From: Verrucomicrobiales bacterium
GTDB taxonomy: Bacteria; Verrucomicrobiota; Verrucomicrobiia; Limisphaerales; UBA9464
Assembly (NCBI GenBank): GCA_027488845.1
Contig: JAIYBC010000045.1
Span: forward strand, 1-60,987
DNA: 60,987 nucleotides
Direction of reading: 5' to 3'
Made by a program: the position numbers and the translations under genes. Shown piece by piece: positions 5,680 to 14,018 of this stretch. Position 1 is the stretch's first letter, and every line of letters starts with the position of its first letter. The notes beneath the pieces were generated by a model that was given only the letters and a program-made list of their open reading frames with translations, had not been told where the DNA came from and made no database searches.

Positions 5680-8346
5680 ATGATCTTCAGGACGAGGTCT
5701 CTGCGGCCCCAGCAAAGCCTTCATCGGAGCCTCACGGCGATGGCCACGGGCCTGAGCCTGTCGCTGGCGTTCGCCGCCCAGTTCCCGGACGGAAGTCTGG
5801 TCACGCTGAGCACCAATCTCTCCGGGGTCAGCACCTGGCCGGGTTACCGCCGTCCCTCCCAGATCAACGACATGGATGTGCAGGGCGGACGGGTGGCGTT
5901 TGCGGGCGCCAGCCTGGGTGCCCTGGTACTGGACCGGAACAGCGGTGGGGTCGTGCGGCGTTTCGCGCCGCCGACCATCAGCAGCACCGGAAACGACGTG
6001 GCGTTGGCGGGCAATGTCGCCCTGCTCGGAAGCGCTGACGCCTATTGGTTCAACTGGGGGGTGGCAGCACTGGCCTCCGGCGCTCTTGAGGACGAGATTG
6101 GATTCGGGGTCGCCAGTCTCGGCGAGTTGGGCCTGAGCTGGACGCTGGGCTCCCGCCGGACGAACACGTTCATCCGCACCTATGATGCCTCCTCGCCGAC
6201 CGGCCCGGTCCTTACGGGGCAATGGGAACTGGTGCATGGCTACAACGACAACCCGAGGGACATCCAACTCTGCGAGGTGTCCGGCACGAAGCTGGCCGTG
6301 GTTCGACGGATTGCGACCACAGCCTCTTCGTCAAGGCATTGGCTCGACGTGATGAGCCTGGATCCGGCGCGCCCCATCCAGTCAGCCACCCTGAATCTGC
6401 CATCCACCGACAACCAACTGCGGGTGGCTCCCGACGGTCGCTTCCTGCTCCTCGGTTCCCAGTCGGACGAAGACTGGATCCAACTCTACCGCGTGGAACT
6501 GAACGGCAATGCCGCCTCCTTTCGGCAGCTCTCGGAAACAAGTATCGAGGACCTCGATTTCACCACGCCGGCGCTGGGGAACAACCTGATGGCCTCGCTG
6601 GTGTCCCATCCCAGCGAGGAGGCGGTGGTGCTGCATGACATCAGCGATCCGGCGGCCCCGGTGCGGCTCGCGACGCTGCCCTTGCCGGTCCAGGAACGGC
6701 TGGGCAACCCGTCCTACCTGGCCATCGAGGGCAATCGCCTACTCTTCACGGATCGAAAGGGTGCCTATCGGGAGGCGGATCTCAGTGATCCGACCCAGCC
6801 ACGCTGGCTCGGAGAATCGCTGCTGACCGGCACCACGGACTCGCTCACCCACAACGGGGCCTGGGTGCTGGCCGACGAAGGCATCTCCGACGCCGTGCGC
6901 CTGCTGGACCTGGGGGCCGACGCGACGGCCCCGCGGGAGGTTGACACCGTCGTGCTGGAGGGAGGCGCACAGTCCGTCGCCTGGGTGGGCCACATGGCCT
7001 ACGTGGCCGAGGCCGGCGGCAGCGCCAGTCTTGCGGCGATTGACTTCAGCGAGCCCGACCAGCCCCGCATTGCCCGGCGACCGCTCTCAGGGTCCTCTTT
7101 CAACGTCGCCACGGACGGCACGTTGCTGTTGCTGAAAAGCGCCGGCTTGCTGCGCCTGTATTCCTTGGCCGTTCCCGGTTACCCGCGGTTGCTCCGCACC
7201 TACGATCCGACGAAATCCTCGGAAAGCATCTGGGGTCTCACTGTTCGCGAAGGCATCGCCCATCTGGTGTTGGATTCCTCCAACGGCGCCGTGCGTCCCC
7301 GGTTGGTGGTCCTGGATGTGCGGGATCCCGCGAACCCGGTGGAACTGGCCACGCTGGACATTCCATCCCCGGTGGACCCGGGAATCGGCGGCAGCCTCAG
7401 GCTGGAGGGCAACCTGCTGTGGATGACAGACACGCGTGGGGCCGGCGGTGTCGGGACGCCGATCGGAGAAGACCTGGTCGTGTTCGACGTCCAGACGCCG
7501 GCGCAACCGCGTCTGGTGGCGGTGGCCGAACACCCGGGCGGAAACGTGCTCGTGGCCGGAGGCCATCTGTGGCGGGGACGCAATGGGGCGACGGGCGACT
7601 CCAGCGACTACCTGACCGTCAACCCGCTGACGGTCGGCGAAGGCGGTGTGACGTGGGGAGACGCCGTGGCTCAGATGCGGCTGTTCAACTGGCGTTCCGT
7701 GGCCGGTGGCTACGCAGGTCGAAGGGTCGGCACACCGGGCATCCCCCACCGGATCGGTGACCTGATCCTGCTGCCGGTCGGCCTGCACGGCTTCGACATC
7801 ATCCGGGCGGATTTCCTGCCGGCCACCGCGCCGACGCTGGTGCATCCACCGGTCGGCCGCACGGTGGCCGCCGGCCGCCGCGCCGTCGTGAGCGCCACGG
7901 TGGACGGTGCGCTGCCTCTCACCCTGCAGTGGTTCAAGGGGGACCGGGCGCTGACGAACGGCGGCGCCGTGTCGGGTGTGAATTCCCCTGCCCTGGTGCT
8001 CGATCCCGTTTCCCCGGAGGACGCCGGCGACTACCGGTTGAAGGTGACCAATCCCGCCGGCGAGGTGACCAGCGAACCGGTGTCGCTGACCGTGGTGGAA
8101 GCCCGGCCGCTGCTCCTGGAACTGGCCTCTGCCGGAGGCACCAACTGGAAGGCGACCTTTTCCGGCGACCCCGGCCAAGTCGTCCAACTGGAGCAGTCCG
8201 ACGACCTCAAGACGTGGACCGCCGTCGAGGTTTCCAGCGACGCCATCCGCGCCTGGCTGACCGAGGGCGAGGAGGAGTCGTCCACCTTCAGCGCCGGCTC
8301 GGCGAAAGCCCGCTTCTACCGGGCGACGCTGGTTTATGCGCCGTAG
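5680..8346 (+). CDS. Exported LVIVD/beta-propeller protein with Ig-like domain
   Basis: The 888-residue protein starts with a signal-type segment (MATGLSLSLAFAA near residues 21-33; the ATG at that methionine is an alternative start). Residues ~50-700 consist of repeated propeller-type units with patterns such as DLSDPTQPRWLGE and DVRDPANPVELAT, typical of LVIVD repeats. Residues ~712-800 form an Ig-like domain ending EDAGDYRLKVTNPAGEV. A final module, VVQLEQSDDLKTW followed by ARFYRA, is the beta-rich end seen on many verrucomicrobial exported proteins. No catalytic motif is visible; a surface or periplasmic binding role is inferred. Confidence 0.8.
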   Translation: MIFRTRSLRPQQSLHRSLTAMATGLSLSLAFAAQFPDGSLVTLSTNLSGVSTWPGYRRPSQINDMDVQGGRVAFAGASLGALVLDRNSGGVVRRFAPPTISSTGNDVALAGNVALLGSADAYWFNWGVAALASGALEDEIGFGVASLGELGLSWTLGSRRTNTFIRTYDASSPTGPVLTGQWELVHGYNDNPRDIQLCEVSGTKLAVVRRIATTASSSRHWLDVMSLDPARPIQSATLNLPSTDNQLRVAPDGRFLLLGSQSDEDWIQLYRVELNGNAASFRQLSETSIEDLDFTTPALGNNLMASLVSHPSEEAVVLHDISDPAAPVRLATLPLPVQERLGNPSYLAIEGNRLLFTDRKGAYREADLSDPTQPRWLGESLLTGTTDSLTHNGAWVLADEGISDAVRLLDLGADATAPREVDTVVLEGGAQSVAWVGHMAYVAEAGGSASLAAIDFSEPDQPRIARRPLSGSSFNVATDGTLLLLKSAGLLRLYSLAVPGYPRLLRTYDPTKSSESIWGLTVREGIAHLVLDSSNGAVRPRLVVLDVRDPANPVELATLDIPSPVDPGIGGSLRLEGNLLWMTDTRGAGGVGTPIGEDLVVFDVQTPAQPRLVAVAEHPGGNVLVAGGHLWRGRNGATGDSSDYLTVNPLTVGEGGVTWGDAVAQMRLFNWRSVAGGYAGRRVGTPGIPHRIGDLILLPVGLHGFDIIRADFLPATAPTLVHPPVGRTVAAGRRAVVSATVDGALPLTLQWFKGDRALTNGGAVSGVNSPALVLDPVSPEDAGDYRLKVTNPAGEVTSEPVSLTVVEARPLLLELASAGGTNWKATFSGDPGQVVQLEQSDDLKTWTAVEVSSDAIRAWLTEGEEESSTFSAGSAKARFYRATLVYAP

Positions 8347-8370
8347 CCGGCACGATGAGGTGCCAATGAG

Positions 8371-8392
8371 GCGCGGACGGTCACGTCCGCGC
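8371..8392. terminator. Strong hairpin after the LVIVD gene
   Basis: Nine base pairs (GCGCGGACG at 8371-8379 with CGTCCGCGC at 8384-8392) close a GTCA loop 24 bases after the stop codon. No T-rich tail follows, so it may terminate poorly or act as a transcript-end stabiliser. It could also be a REP-type element. Confidence 0.5.
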
Positions 8393-8559
8393 GATTCCGC
8401 GGGGCCGGAAACCGTTCTCCATCGGCGGATCTCTGCGCGCCGGACGTGCGACCACTTCAACGCCCTCTTGGGTCCCGCGCTTTCCCGCTGAGGCGACCCG
8501 CGAACGCAGACCATCCACGTTCCGCCTGCATCCTTCCTTCCAAAGAAAGCCCAGCCCGC

Positions 8560-8590
8560 TTCGGGACGTTCCGGCAGGACGTTGGCCCCT
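8560..8590 (+). repeat. 31-bp exact repeat, copy 2
   Basis: Identical to 5614-5644, in the same orientation and at a similar distance from the start of the next exported-protein gene (8630). The rest of the 283-bp gap between 8347 and 8629 holds one hairpin and no gene. Confidence 0.75.
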
Positions 8591-8629
8591 ACTCAAATCC
8601 GCCCGTCCGCTGACAGACTGCGGTCCGAC

Positions 8630-9937
8630 ATGCGCCTGATTCCCGAAAACTACGCACGGACCACCGGCCGGCTCGGGGTTTTCCTCGCCGCCACCCTGTC
8701 GGTCACCGCCGCGGAACCCAACCTGGAGGGCCGCTGGTGGTGGAACCTGTTCGAGACCCCCGCTGAACTCCGCTTCGCAGGCGGGCAGCTCGTGGGCGGA
8801 AACGATTTCGGCGTGTTTGTCGGGGCCCACGAATACTTCCCCGCGGGCACGGGCATCCGCTACCAGAACCTCACCGACGGCGAGGAGGACGAACGGGGCG
8901 TGGTCACCGTGTCCGACACGCTGGTGGTCCGCCGGCAATTTGACCTCGGAGGGGAAGGGTTCTCGTTTCTCAACCAGGCGGGCGACGTCATGGTTTCGGG
9001 CAGCGTGTCGGATTCCCAGTTCGCCGGCCTGGAGATCCTGCTGCGCCAGCCCACCGCGCCCTTCACCGCCGCCGATCTGATCGGCCAGTGGGAGTATCGC
9101 TACCTGGAAGTGCCCGGGGCTGTGTCCGCCCCCAGCCTGACACCGGGCACTCCGCTCAACGGGGGCCGCAACTTCTCCGTGGAAGCCGACCGGTTCACCT
9201 TCGCGCCCAACGGCCTCGTGACGGTCACAGCCACCGGGGAATCGCTGGGCGGACTGACGGTGATTCAGGGCCTGCCCATGTTCGTGGGCGGCGGAAGGCA
9301 GGAGCCTTTCTTCATCAACCGCGGGCTGGATGTGTTGCTTTCGATCAAGGCGGACCAGACTGACCAGGATGTGCCGCAACCAATCTACAACATCTCCCTG
9401 CTGTTGCGACGCCCGGACACGGTGACGGTCGCCGATGTGGTGGGGCGCTGGCATGTGGCGGAACTATACACCCCCCGCAGGCTCCAGGTGGGGGCCGGTC
9501 CGATCGTGCAGGGCGGAAGCGATTTCGGCGCGGAGAGTTTTTCCGTGACGTTCTTCCCCGATGGGCGGCTGGTGGACGCGGACGGTGAGGTGGACACCTG
9601 GTCACTGACGGCGGACGGGCTGGTGCAGATCGGGGACGCGACCTCCGGCGCGAAGTTTGCCGTCAACCGCTCCAAGACGATTGCCGCGACGGTGACATCG
9701 GGCGAAGACAACACTCTGACCCTCGCGGTGAAATACTCCGACTCCACCGGGGAAGCTGTCACGCCCACGCTTGGCCTCGTCCAAAACGGCGGCCAATGGC
9801 AGTTGGTATGGTCCGGTGGCATCCTGGAAAGCGCCCCCACGCCGACCGGCCCATGGAATTCCGTGCCCGGGGCGACGAGCCCCCGAGCTCTGGTGGGTGA
9901 TGGGGCCGGGGCCTTCTTCCGGGTGACTTCGCGCTGA
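8630..9937 (+). CDS. Exported protein with three internal repeats, unknown function
   Basis: The start at 8630 gives a clear signal peptide (RLGVFLAATLSVTAAEPN). The 435-residue protein then contains three related units, beginning LEGRWWWNLFETPAEL, LIGQWEYRYLEVPGAV and VVGRWHVAELYTPRRL, each followed by beta-strand-rich sequence. The C-terminus ends with the GILESAPTPTGPWNSVPGA...FFR module. It shares a 31-bp upstream repeat and a similar terminal module with the preceding gene, which hints at co-regulation. No enzymatic motif is seen. Confidence 0.7.
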   Translation: MRLIPENYARTTGRLGVFLAATLSVTAAEPNLEGRWWWNLFETPAELRFAGGQLVGGNDFGVFVGAHEYFPAGTGIRYQNLTDGEEDERGVVTVSDTLVVRRQFDLGGEGFSFLNQAGDVMVSGSVSDSQFAGLEILLRQPTAPFTAADLIGQWEYRYLEVPGAVSAPSLTPGTPLNGGRNFSVEADRFTFAPNGLVTVTATGESLGGLTVIQGLPMFVGGGRQEPFFINRGLDVLLSIKADQTDQDVPQPIYNISLLLRRPDTVTVADVVGRWHVAELYTPRRLQVGAGPIVQGGSDFGAESFSVTFFPDGRLVDADGEVDTWSLTADGLVQIGDATSGAKFAVNRSKTIAATVTSGEDNTLTLAVKYSDSTGEAVTPTLGLVQNGGQWQLVWSGGILESAPTPTGPWNSVPGATSPRALVGDGAGAFFRVTSR

Positions 9938-9970
9938 GGCCAGCACGGCCAGCCTTGTTCGGGGTGGGTG

Positions 9971-10003
9971 GGTTTCCGCCGGCTGAAGCCGGGACTCCGT
10001 ACC
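9971..10003 (+). repeat. REP-like palindromic repeat, copy 1
   Basis: The core CCGGCTGAAGCCGG is a self-complementary hairpin followed by GACTCCGTACC. Other copies lie at 10996-11024 (same orientation) and at about 58398-58437 and 59870-59909 (opposite orientation), with a degenerate one near 3010-3045. It is dispersed, intergenic or at gene ends, which suggests a mobilised REP-type repeat. Confidence 0.75.
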
Positions 10004-10209
10004 CCGAGGTGTCTCTCGCGATCTGTTTGCGAGCTGAGAGCGACGTCGATGGGTCGAGTGGATCGGTAGGATGAATCTCACCGGCGTAATTCAGTCCGGC
10101 GGTCAGGCTGGCCCCCATCTCTTCCAACGGACAGCACCGCGCCCGTTTTTGGTGCATGGCCAAAGGGTTCGCGTTGGCTTCGCTTCTTGAGCTAACTGTT
10201 TACAGCAAC

Positions 10210-10221
10210 GCAAACGTTTGC
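10210..10221. promoter_or_regulatory. Perfect palindrome GCAAACGTTTGC upstream of PIN toxin gene
   Basis: A perfect 12-bp palindrome within a longer partial symmetry (ACAGCAA to the left, TTTGCTGT to the right). A TTTACA hexamer at 10199-10204 adjoins it. Toxin-antitoxin operons are usually autorepressed through such sites; its role as operator is inferred. Confidence 0.35.
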
Positions 10222-10305
10222 TGTTCAATACATTAAGACAAACCCCTACCCGCTCTCGGTTCCACTTTGAAGCCATCCTGGGTCCGATCACCAGCTTGAC
10301 TGACA

Positions 10306-10317
10306 TCACCGGTGATA
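10306..10317. promoter_or_regulatory. Perfect palindrome ATCACCGGTGAT next to PIN start
   Basis: This perfect 12-bp palindrome ends thirteen bases before the GTG start at 10331, over the expected ribosome-binding region. A TTGACT hexamer lies just upstream (10297-10302) without a convincing -10 partner. A good candidate operator for the antitoxin. Confidence 0.4.
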
Positions 10318-10330
10318 CCACCTTTTTTCT

Positions 10331-10753
10331 GTGGAGATCGTGCAAGACACCAATGTCTTCGTCGCTGCCCTTCGCAGCCCGGACGGCGCCAGTGCCGGAG
10401 TGCTCGACCGTTGTCTGGCTAAGGCAGACCAAGCCACCATGGGAGCGGCCCTGTTCGCGGAGTATGAGGAATTGATCCATAGGGAAAGCCTTTGGCGGGG
10501 CGTGCCGGTCACGGCGGAAGAGCGCGAGATGCTGCTCGACGATTTCTGCGCAGCGGCCGTTTGGCAGCCGATCTACTTCCGGTGGCGTCCAAATCTGCCG
10601 GATGCGGCGGATGACCACGTTTTGGAATTGGCGATTGCCGGAGGCGTGGAACACCTGGTCACGCACAATTTACAGGACTTCGGACGGGGCGAGCTCAAAT
10701 TCACATCGCCGCGGGTGGTCAGCCCGGCACAGCATCTGAAAGCTGCAAAATGA
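10331..10753 (+). CDS. PIN-domain toxin (putative ribonuclease)
   Basis: The 140-residue protein has the PIN fold's acidic residues: Asp6 in QDTNVFVAAL, Glu44 in the FAEYEEL helix, and the Asp91/94/95 cluster in LPDAADDHVLELA. The THNLQDF motif at 111-117 is usual in this toxin family. PIN toxins are magnesium-dependent endoribonucleases. The start is a GTG fixed by the position of Asp6 on the first strand. The stop overlaps the next ATG (ATGA at 10750-10753), so toxin precedes antitoxin, the reverse of the usual order. Confidence 0.85.
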   Translation: MEIVQDTNVFVAALRSPDGASAGVLDRCLAKADQATMGAALFAEYEELIHRESLWRGVPVTAEEREMLLDDFCAAAVWQPIYFRWRPNLPDAADDHVLELAIAGGVEHLVTHNLQDFGRGELKFTSPRVVSPAQHLKAAK

Positions 10754-11007
10754 AGACGATCCCCTATCGGTGCGACGAATCGCGGCACAAGGCCTTGCTC
10801 AGCTTGGCCCGGGACTCGGGGACGAGTGTACAGCGGTTGTTCGACAACTTCGTGACGCATGTCATCGCCGAACGGCAGGCAGAGGCCCGATTCGTGGCGC
10901 GCCAGCAGCGCGGAAACCCTGCCCGCGGCCGTGAATTGCTCGCGGAAATCCGCCAACGGATCCCCTCGAGACCAGGGGCTTCCACAGGTGACGCCTCCGC
11001 CGGCTGA
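10750..11007 (+). CDS. Probable antitoxin partner of the PIN toxin
   Basis: The 85-residue protein begins MKTIPYRCDESRHKALLSLA, then a helix SGTSVQRLFDNFVTHVIAERQAEARF, consistent with a small DNA-binding antitoxin. Its C-terminal half (RQQRGNPARGRELLAEIRQR) is basic and probably wraps the toxin. The call rests mainly on its size and its four-base overlap with the PIN gene. The last codons run into a REP-like element, as they do in the decayed copy near 3000. Confidence 0.65.
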   Translation: MKTIPYRCDESRHKALLSLARDSGTSVQRLFDNFVTHVIAERQAEARFVARQQRGNPARGRELLAEIRQRIPSRPGASTGDASAG

Positions 11008-11024
11008 AGCCGGGACTCCGTACC
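10996..11024 (+). repeat. REP-like palindromic repeat, copy 2
   Basis: Contains CCGCCGGCTGAAGCCGG followed by GACTCCGTACC, matching the copy at 9971-10003. Its left end provides the final codons of the antitoxin gene, so the toxin-antitoxin pair lies between two same-orientation REP-like copies. Confidence 0.75.
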
Positions 11025-11132
11025 TGCAGAAAACTCTTCAAGATGTGCCACGGAGACACGGAGGAGGACGTGCCTTGGCGGCTGCCCTCAGTTGTTGGCT
11101 CTCAGCTCCCTGCTCCGAGTTTGCTGCTACTT

Positions 11133-11169
11133 CCTTGGCGGCTTGGCGGTTTGGCGTGAGTTCCTCTTC
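11133..11169 (+). repeat. Dispersed 'TTGGCG' intergenic repeat
   Basis: The stretch CTTGGCGGCTTGGCGG and its extension to GTGAGTTCCTCTTC recur in variant form at 12128-12174, and in reverse near 29350-29380. An adjacent 'CCACGGAGACACGGAGG' unit (about 11047-11063) has relatives near 58296 and 59812. These are short dispersed intergenic repeats. The region 11008-11242 holds nothing else recognisable. Confidence 0.55.
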
Positions 11170-11242
11170 TCAGCACCGATGCCCAGAACGACTTCGTGTC
11201 TCGACCGGCAGGCGGGCGATTCGTAGCTTCGTCCCGATTCCC

Positions 11243-11890
11243 ATGCGCCGATTCCTTCCCCTCCTCTCGTTGTTGGCCGCCGGATGCATCGCGTCCCATG
11301 GCCCGGGCCGCACGCTCACCTTGGCGGACTTCACGGACGCCGGCGGCAAGGCGCCTTCGGGTGGCTGGTCCACCGACACCGATGGAACCATCCATCTCAA
11401 GGGCCGCGGCGGAAACCTGATCACCCGCGAGGAGTTCCGCGACTTCACCCTGGACTGGGACTGGAAGGTCGCGCCGGGCGGCAACAACGGCGTGAAGTAC
11501 TGGGTCACCGACGTCTCCGGCGCCGGAGAATGGCTTGGGATCGAGTACCAGATGATCGACGACGAACGGCACGAGGACGGCCGTCGCGGCGGGTCGCACA
11601 CCACGGCGTCGTTCTACGACATCCAGGAGCCGGAGCCGGGCAAGCCGCTGCATCCCGCGGGCGAATGGAACCACAGCCGCGTGGTGGTGCGGGACGGCCG
11701 CCTTGAGCACTGGCTCAACGGCAAGCGGGTCGGCGTGGCCGACACGAACAGCGACGACTGGAAGCGCCGGGTCGCGGCGAGCAAGTTCCGGAACAAGGCC
11801 GGGTTCGCGCCCGGACACGGGCGGATCATGCTGACCGACCACCAGGACGAGACCTGGTTCCGCAACCTGCGGCTGAGCCTCCGGGATTGA
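11243..11890 (+). CDS. DUF1080 (3-keto-disaccharide hydrolase-like) lipoprotein
   Basis: The 215-residue product begins with a lipoprotein signal (MRRFLPLLSLLAAGC, lipidated Cys15 expected). It continues with a concanavalin-like beta-sandwich of the DUF1080 family: FRDFTLDWDWKVAPGGNNGVKYWV, a central GIEYQMIDDERH, then GEWNHSRVVVRDGRLEHWLNG and the end GRIMLTDHQDETWFRNLRL. DUF1080 proteins act on keto-glycosides or bind sugars and are much expanded in Planctomycetota and Verrucomicrobiota. The start was chosen at the ATG that yields the signal peptide; the frame is open further upstream. Confidence 0.88.
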   Translation: MRRFLPLLSLLAAGCIASHGPGRTLTLADFTDAGGKAPSGGWSTDTDGTIHLKGRGGNLITREEFRDFTLDWDWKVAPGGNNGVKYWVTDVSGAGEWLGIEYQMIDDERHEDGRRGGSHTTASFYDIQEPEPGKPLHPAGEWNHSRVVVRDGRLEHWLNGKRVGVADTNSDDWKRRVAASKFRNKAGFAPGHGRIMLTDHQDETWFRNLRLSLRD

Positions 11891-12127
11891 GCGGCCGGCC
11901 TTCCCGACTCGTTTGGAACCAGCGGATCGGGAAGGAGGGAAATCTCCCCGAGAAAGACCTCACGCCAATTCGCCAACGGGAAACCGGAAACGGGGCCGAA
12001 ACGTCGGCGTGAGGCCGGTTCAGAGTGGGATCCCTGGTGCCCTCCCACCCAGGGTGCTGAACCGATCCCAAGAGCCCGGCCGGTCATCGAATCCGAGCGG
12101 ACACGTTCCCCTCCCCGTCCCTCACAC

Positions 12128-12174
12128 CCTTGCGGCTTGGCGCCTTGGCGTGGGGGATTCCTCTTCGCGAACCA
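12128..12174. repeat. Dispersed 'TTGGCG' intergenic repeat, second copy
   Basis: CTTGCGGCTTGGCGCCTTGGC with a trailing ATTCCTCTTCGCGA matches the copy at 11133-11169. It sits just beyond the stop of the TPR gene, in the 286-bp gap 11891-12176, which otherwise shows no gene. Confidence 0.5.
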
Positions 12175-12176
12175 GC

Positions 12177-13925
12177 TCAGCGGGCGGCGTCGAGCAGCAG
12201 CCGCTCGGTGGTCGTCAGCTTGTCGAGGGTGACCTGGCGGGCGTGGATACGGGCGGCTTCCCGCTGCTGGTTGGCGGAGAGTGCCGCCACGTAGACCGCG
12301 TACCAACGTGGGTCGGTCGACTTCCAGTCCACGTTCACCGCTTCCATCAACGCCAGGGCCTCGGTGGTCCGGCCGGCCCGCAGCTCGGTCAGCGCGAGGC
12401 TGGAACGGAAAAGCATGTCGTCGGGGTGGGTCCTCTGGAGTTCCACCAACTGGTCGCGCGTGGTGGACGCGGGCGTCTTGAGCAGCGCGGCCTGATAGGC
12501 TTCGAGGGCCTTGAGCCCGACGTCGCCGGGCAGCGCGTCCGACAGGCGTCGCACCGCCTGATGGATGGCGGCCTCGTCCCCGATGAGGCGGGCCAGCCGA
12601 AACGCCTCGGAGGCGGAGGTCAGCAGCGCCGGCGGCCACTCCAGACGACGGAGATGGGCGTTCATCGCGGTGCGGGAGGCCCCCAGGTACTCGGAATAGC
12701 CGGCAACGAAGGCCAGCGCGCGAGGATCCCTGCCGGCGGCGGACAACGCGCTGTCGAGATGGGGTCCGATGTCGGTGTCCTGCCCCTGCTGCTTGGCCTT
12801 CATGGCGGCGAAGCAATGGGCGACGTACTCGATCAACCGGGTGTTGGAGCCGCCTTCCGCAGACTTCTGGAGAAGCGTCTCGACCTCCTTGAATTCCTTC
12901 CGTTCGAGGAGGATCTGGACCCGCACCGACAGGAGTGCGGCGTTGGTCGCGGAGCGGGCCACCGGGAGAAGCGACAGCGCCTGATCCAGCGCCCCGGCCT
13001 CGGCCAGCCAACTGACCACCGGGACCAGCTCCGGAAGCGGGGATTCCGGCGTCACCGACGAGGCGACTTCGCCCACGATTTCATCCCGCTTTTCGGGGTC
13101 GATGCGCAGGCGCAGGCGTTCCGCGGCGAGACGGTTCTCCGGCTTCTCGCGCAACATGCGCAGGAGCAGTGCGCTTTCCCCGCGGTTCAGGGAGGCGCTG
13201 GAGGCCAACCGCGTGGCCGCCGACTCGCTCCATTCGGATCCACCGGCCACCAGACCCCAGAGCAAACGGGCTCCCTCGGAGCGGGATCCGGCGTCCCGGG
13301 CGTCGAGCAAGGCCGATCCGAGCGTGAACTCCGCCTCGAGGTCGGAGGGATGGGCCTCGAGCCAGTTCCGCGCGCTCGCCCGGGTGGACACGGAGTCCCC
13401 GGCCAACCGGAATTGCCGGGTCAACAACCGCAACGCCTCCCGATCCATGGCGTTCGTCGCGAGGATCTTCTGGAGGTGCGGCTGGCTGACATCCAGGCGG
13501 TTGAGGGTCAGCGCGAACTCCACCGCAGCCAAACGGTCCGCCCGGGTGGCCCCGGGCAACGCGAGCAGCATGTTCCAGTAGTTGAGGCCATCGGGATTGC
13601 CGACCCGGGTGCAGAAGTCGGCCGTCAGCCGCAGCACGGCGGGATCCCGGGGTGCCAAACCGAGGAGCAGCCGGACGCTCTTCCCGGCCGCCGTCAGGTC
13701 CCCGGAATCGAGTTCCGACTGGACCCGCGGCAGGAGGCTTTTCGCACGCTGCAGCTTCACAAGCCGGTAGGCGGGTCGCGCTGCGAAGACACCGATCAAC
13801 GCCACCACACCGATCGCCACCAGCCAGAGGAACCACTTCCTGCTGGGATCGGTCCCGTTGCCGGTCGCCGCGGCCGTAGAGATCTCCTCTTCCTCCGCAG
13901 GATTCAGGTCGCCCGGTAGATGCAT
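12177..13925 (-). CDS. Membrane-anchored tetratricopeptide (TPR-like) protein
   Basis: The 582-residue protein has an acidic cytoplasmic N-terminus, one transmembrane helix near residues 31-48 (WFLWLVAIGVVALIGVFAA), and then a long array of helical pairs with TPR-like spacing, e.g. LLPRVQSELDSGDLTAAGKSV and QAALLKTPASTTRDQLVELQ. Such proteins are scaffolds for exported or envelope complexes. No enzymatic motif is visible and the partner is unknown. It is divergent from the glycosidase gene at 14019 across 93 bases. Confidence 0.75.
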   Translation of the reverse strand: MHLPGDLNPAEEEEISTAAATGNGTDPSRKWFLWLVAIGVVALIGVFAARPAYRLVKLQRAKSLLPRVQSELDSGDLTAAGKSVRLLLGLAPRDPAVLRLTADFCTRVGNPDGLNYWNMLLALPGATRADRLAAVEFALTLNRLDVSQPHLQKILATNAMDREALRLLTRQFRLAGDSVSTRASARNWLEAHPSDLEAEFTLGSALLDARDAGSRSEGARLLWGLVAGGSEWSESAATRLASSASLNRGESALLLRMLREKPENRLAAERLRLRIDPEKRDEIVGEVASSVTPESPLPELVPVVSWLAEAGALDQALSLLPVARSATNAALLSVRVQILLERKEFKEVETLLQKSAEGGSNTRLIEYVAHCFAAMKAKQQGQDTDIGPHLDSALSAAGRDPRALAFVAGYSEYLGASRTAMNAHLRRLEWPPALLTSASEAFRLARLIGDEAAIHQAVRRLSDALPGDVGLKALEAYQAALLKTPASTTRDQLVELQRTHPDDMLFRSSLALTELRAGRTTEALALMEAVNVDWKSTDPRWYAVYVAALSANQQREAARIHARQVTLDKLTTTERLLLDAAR

Positions 13926-14018
13926 GGAGGTAGTAAGGAGTCAATGGTCCTGAGGGGCAAGGTCGGCAGAGATGGAACTTGAGGCGGATGGAGGTCTGTC
14001 CGTTGAATTCGCGGATTC

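Larger units (their letters stand above)
9938..10330. other. Intergenic region with REP-like element and two palindromes
   Basis: No gene is seen in these 393 bases. They carry a REP-like element (9971-10003) and two perfect 12-bp palindromes ahead of the PIN gene (10210-10221 and 10306-10317). These are described separately. Confidence 0.7.
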
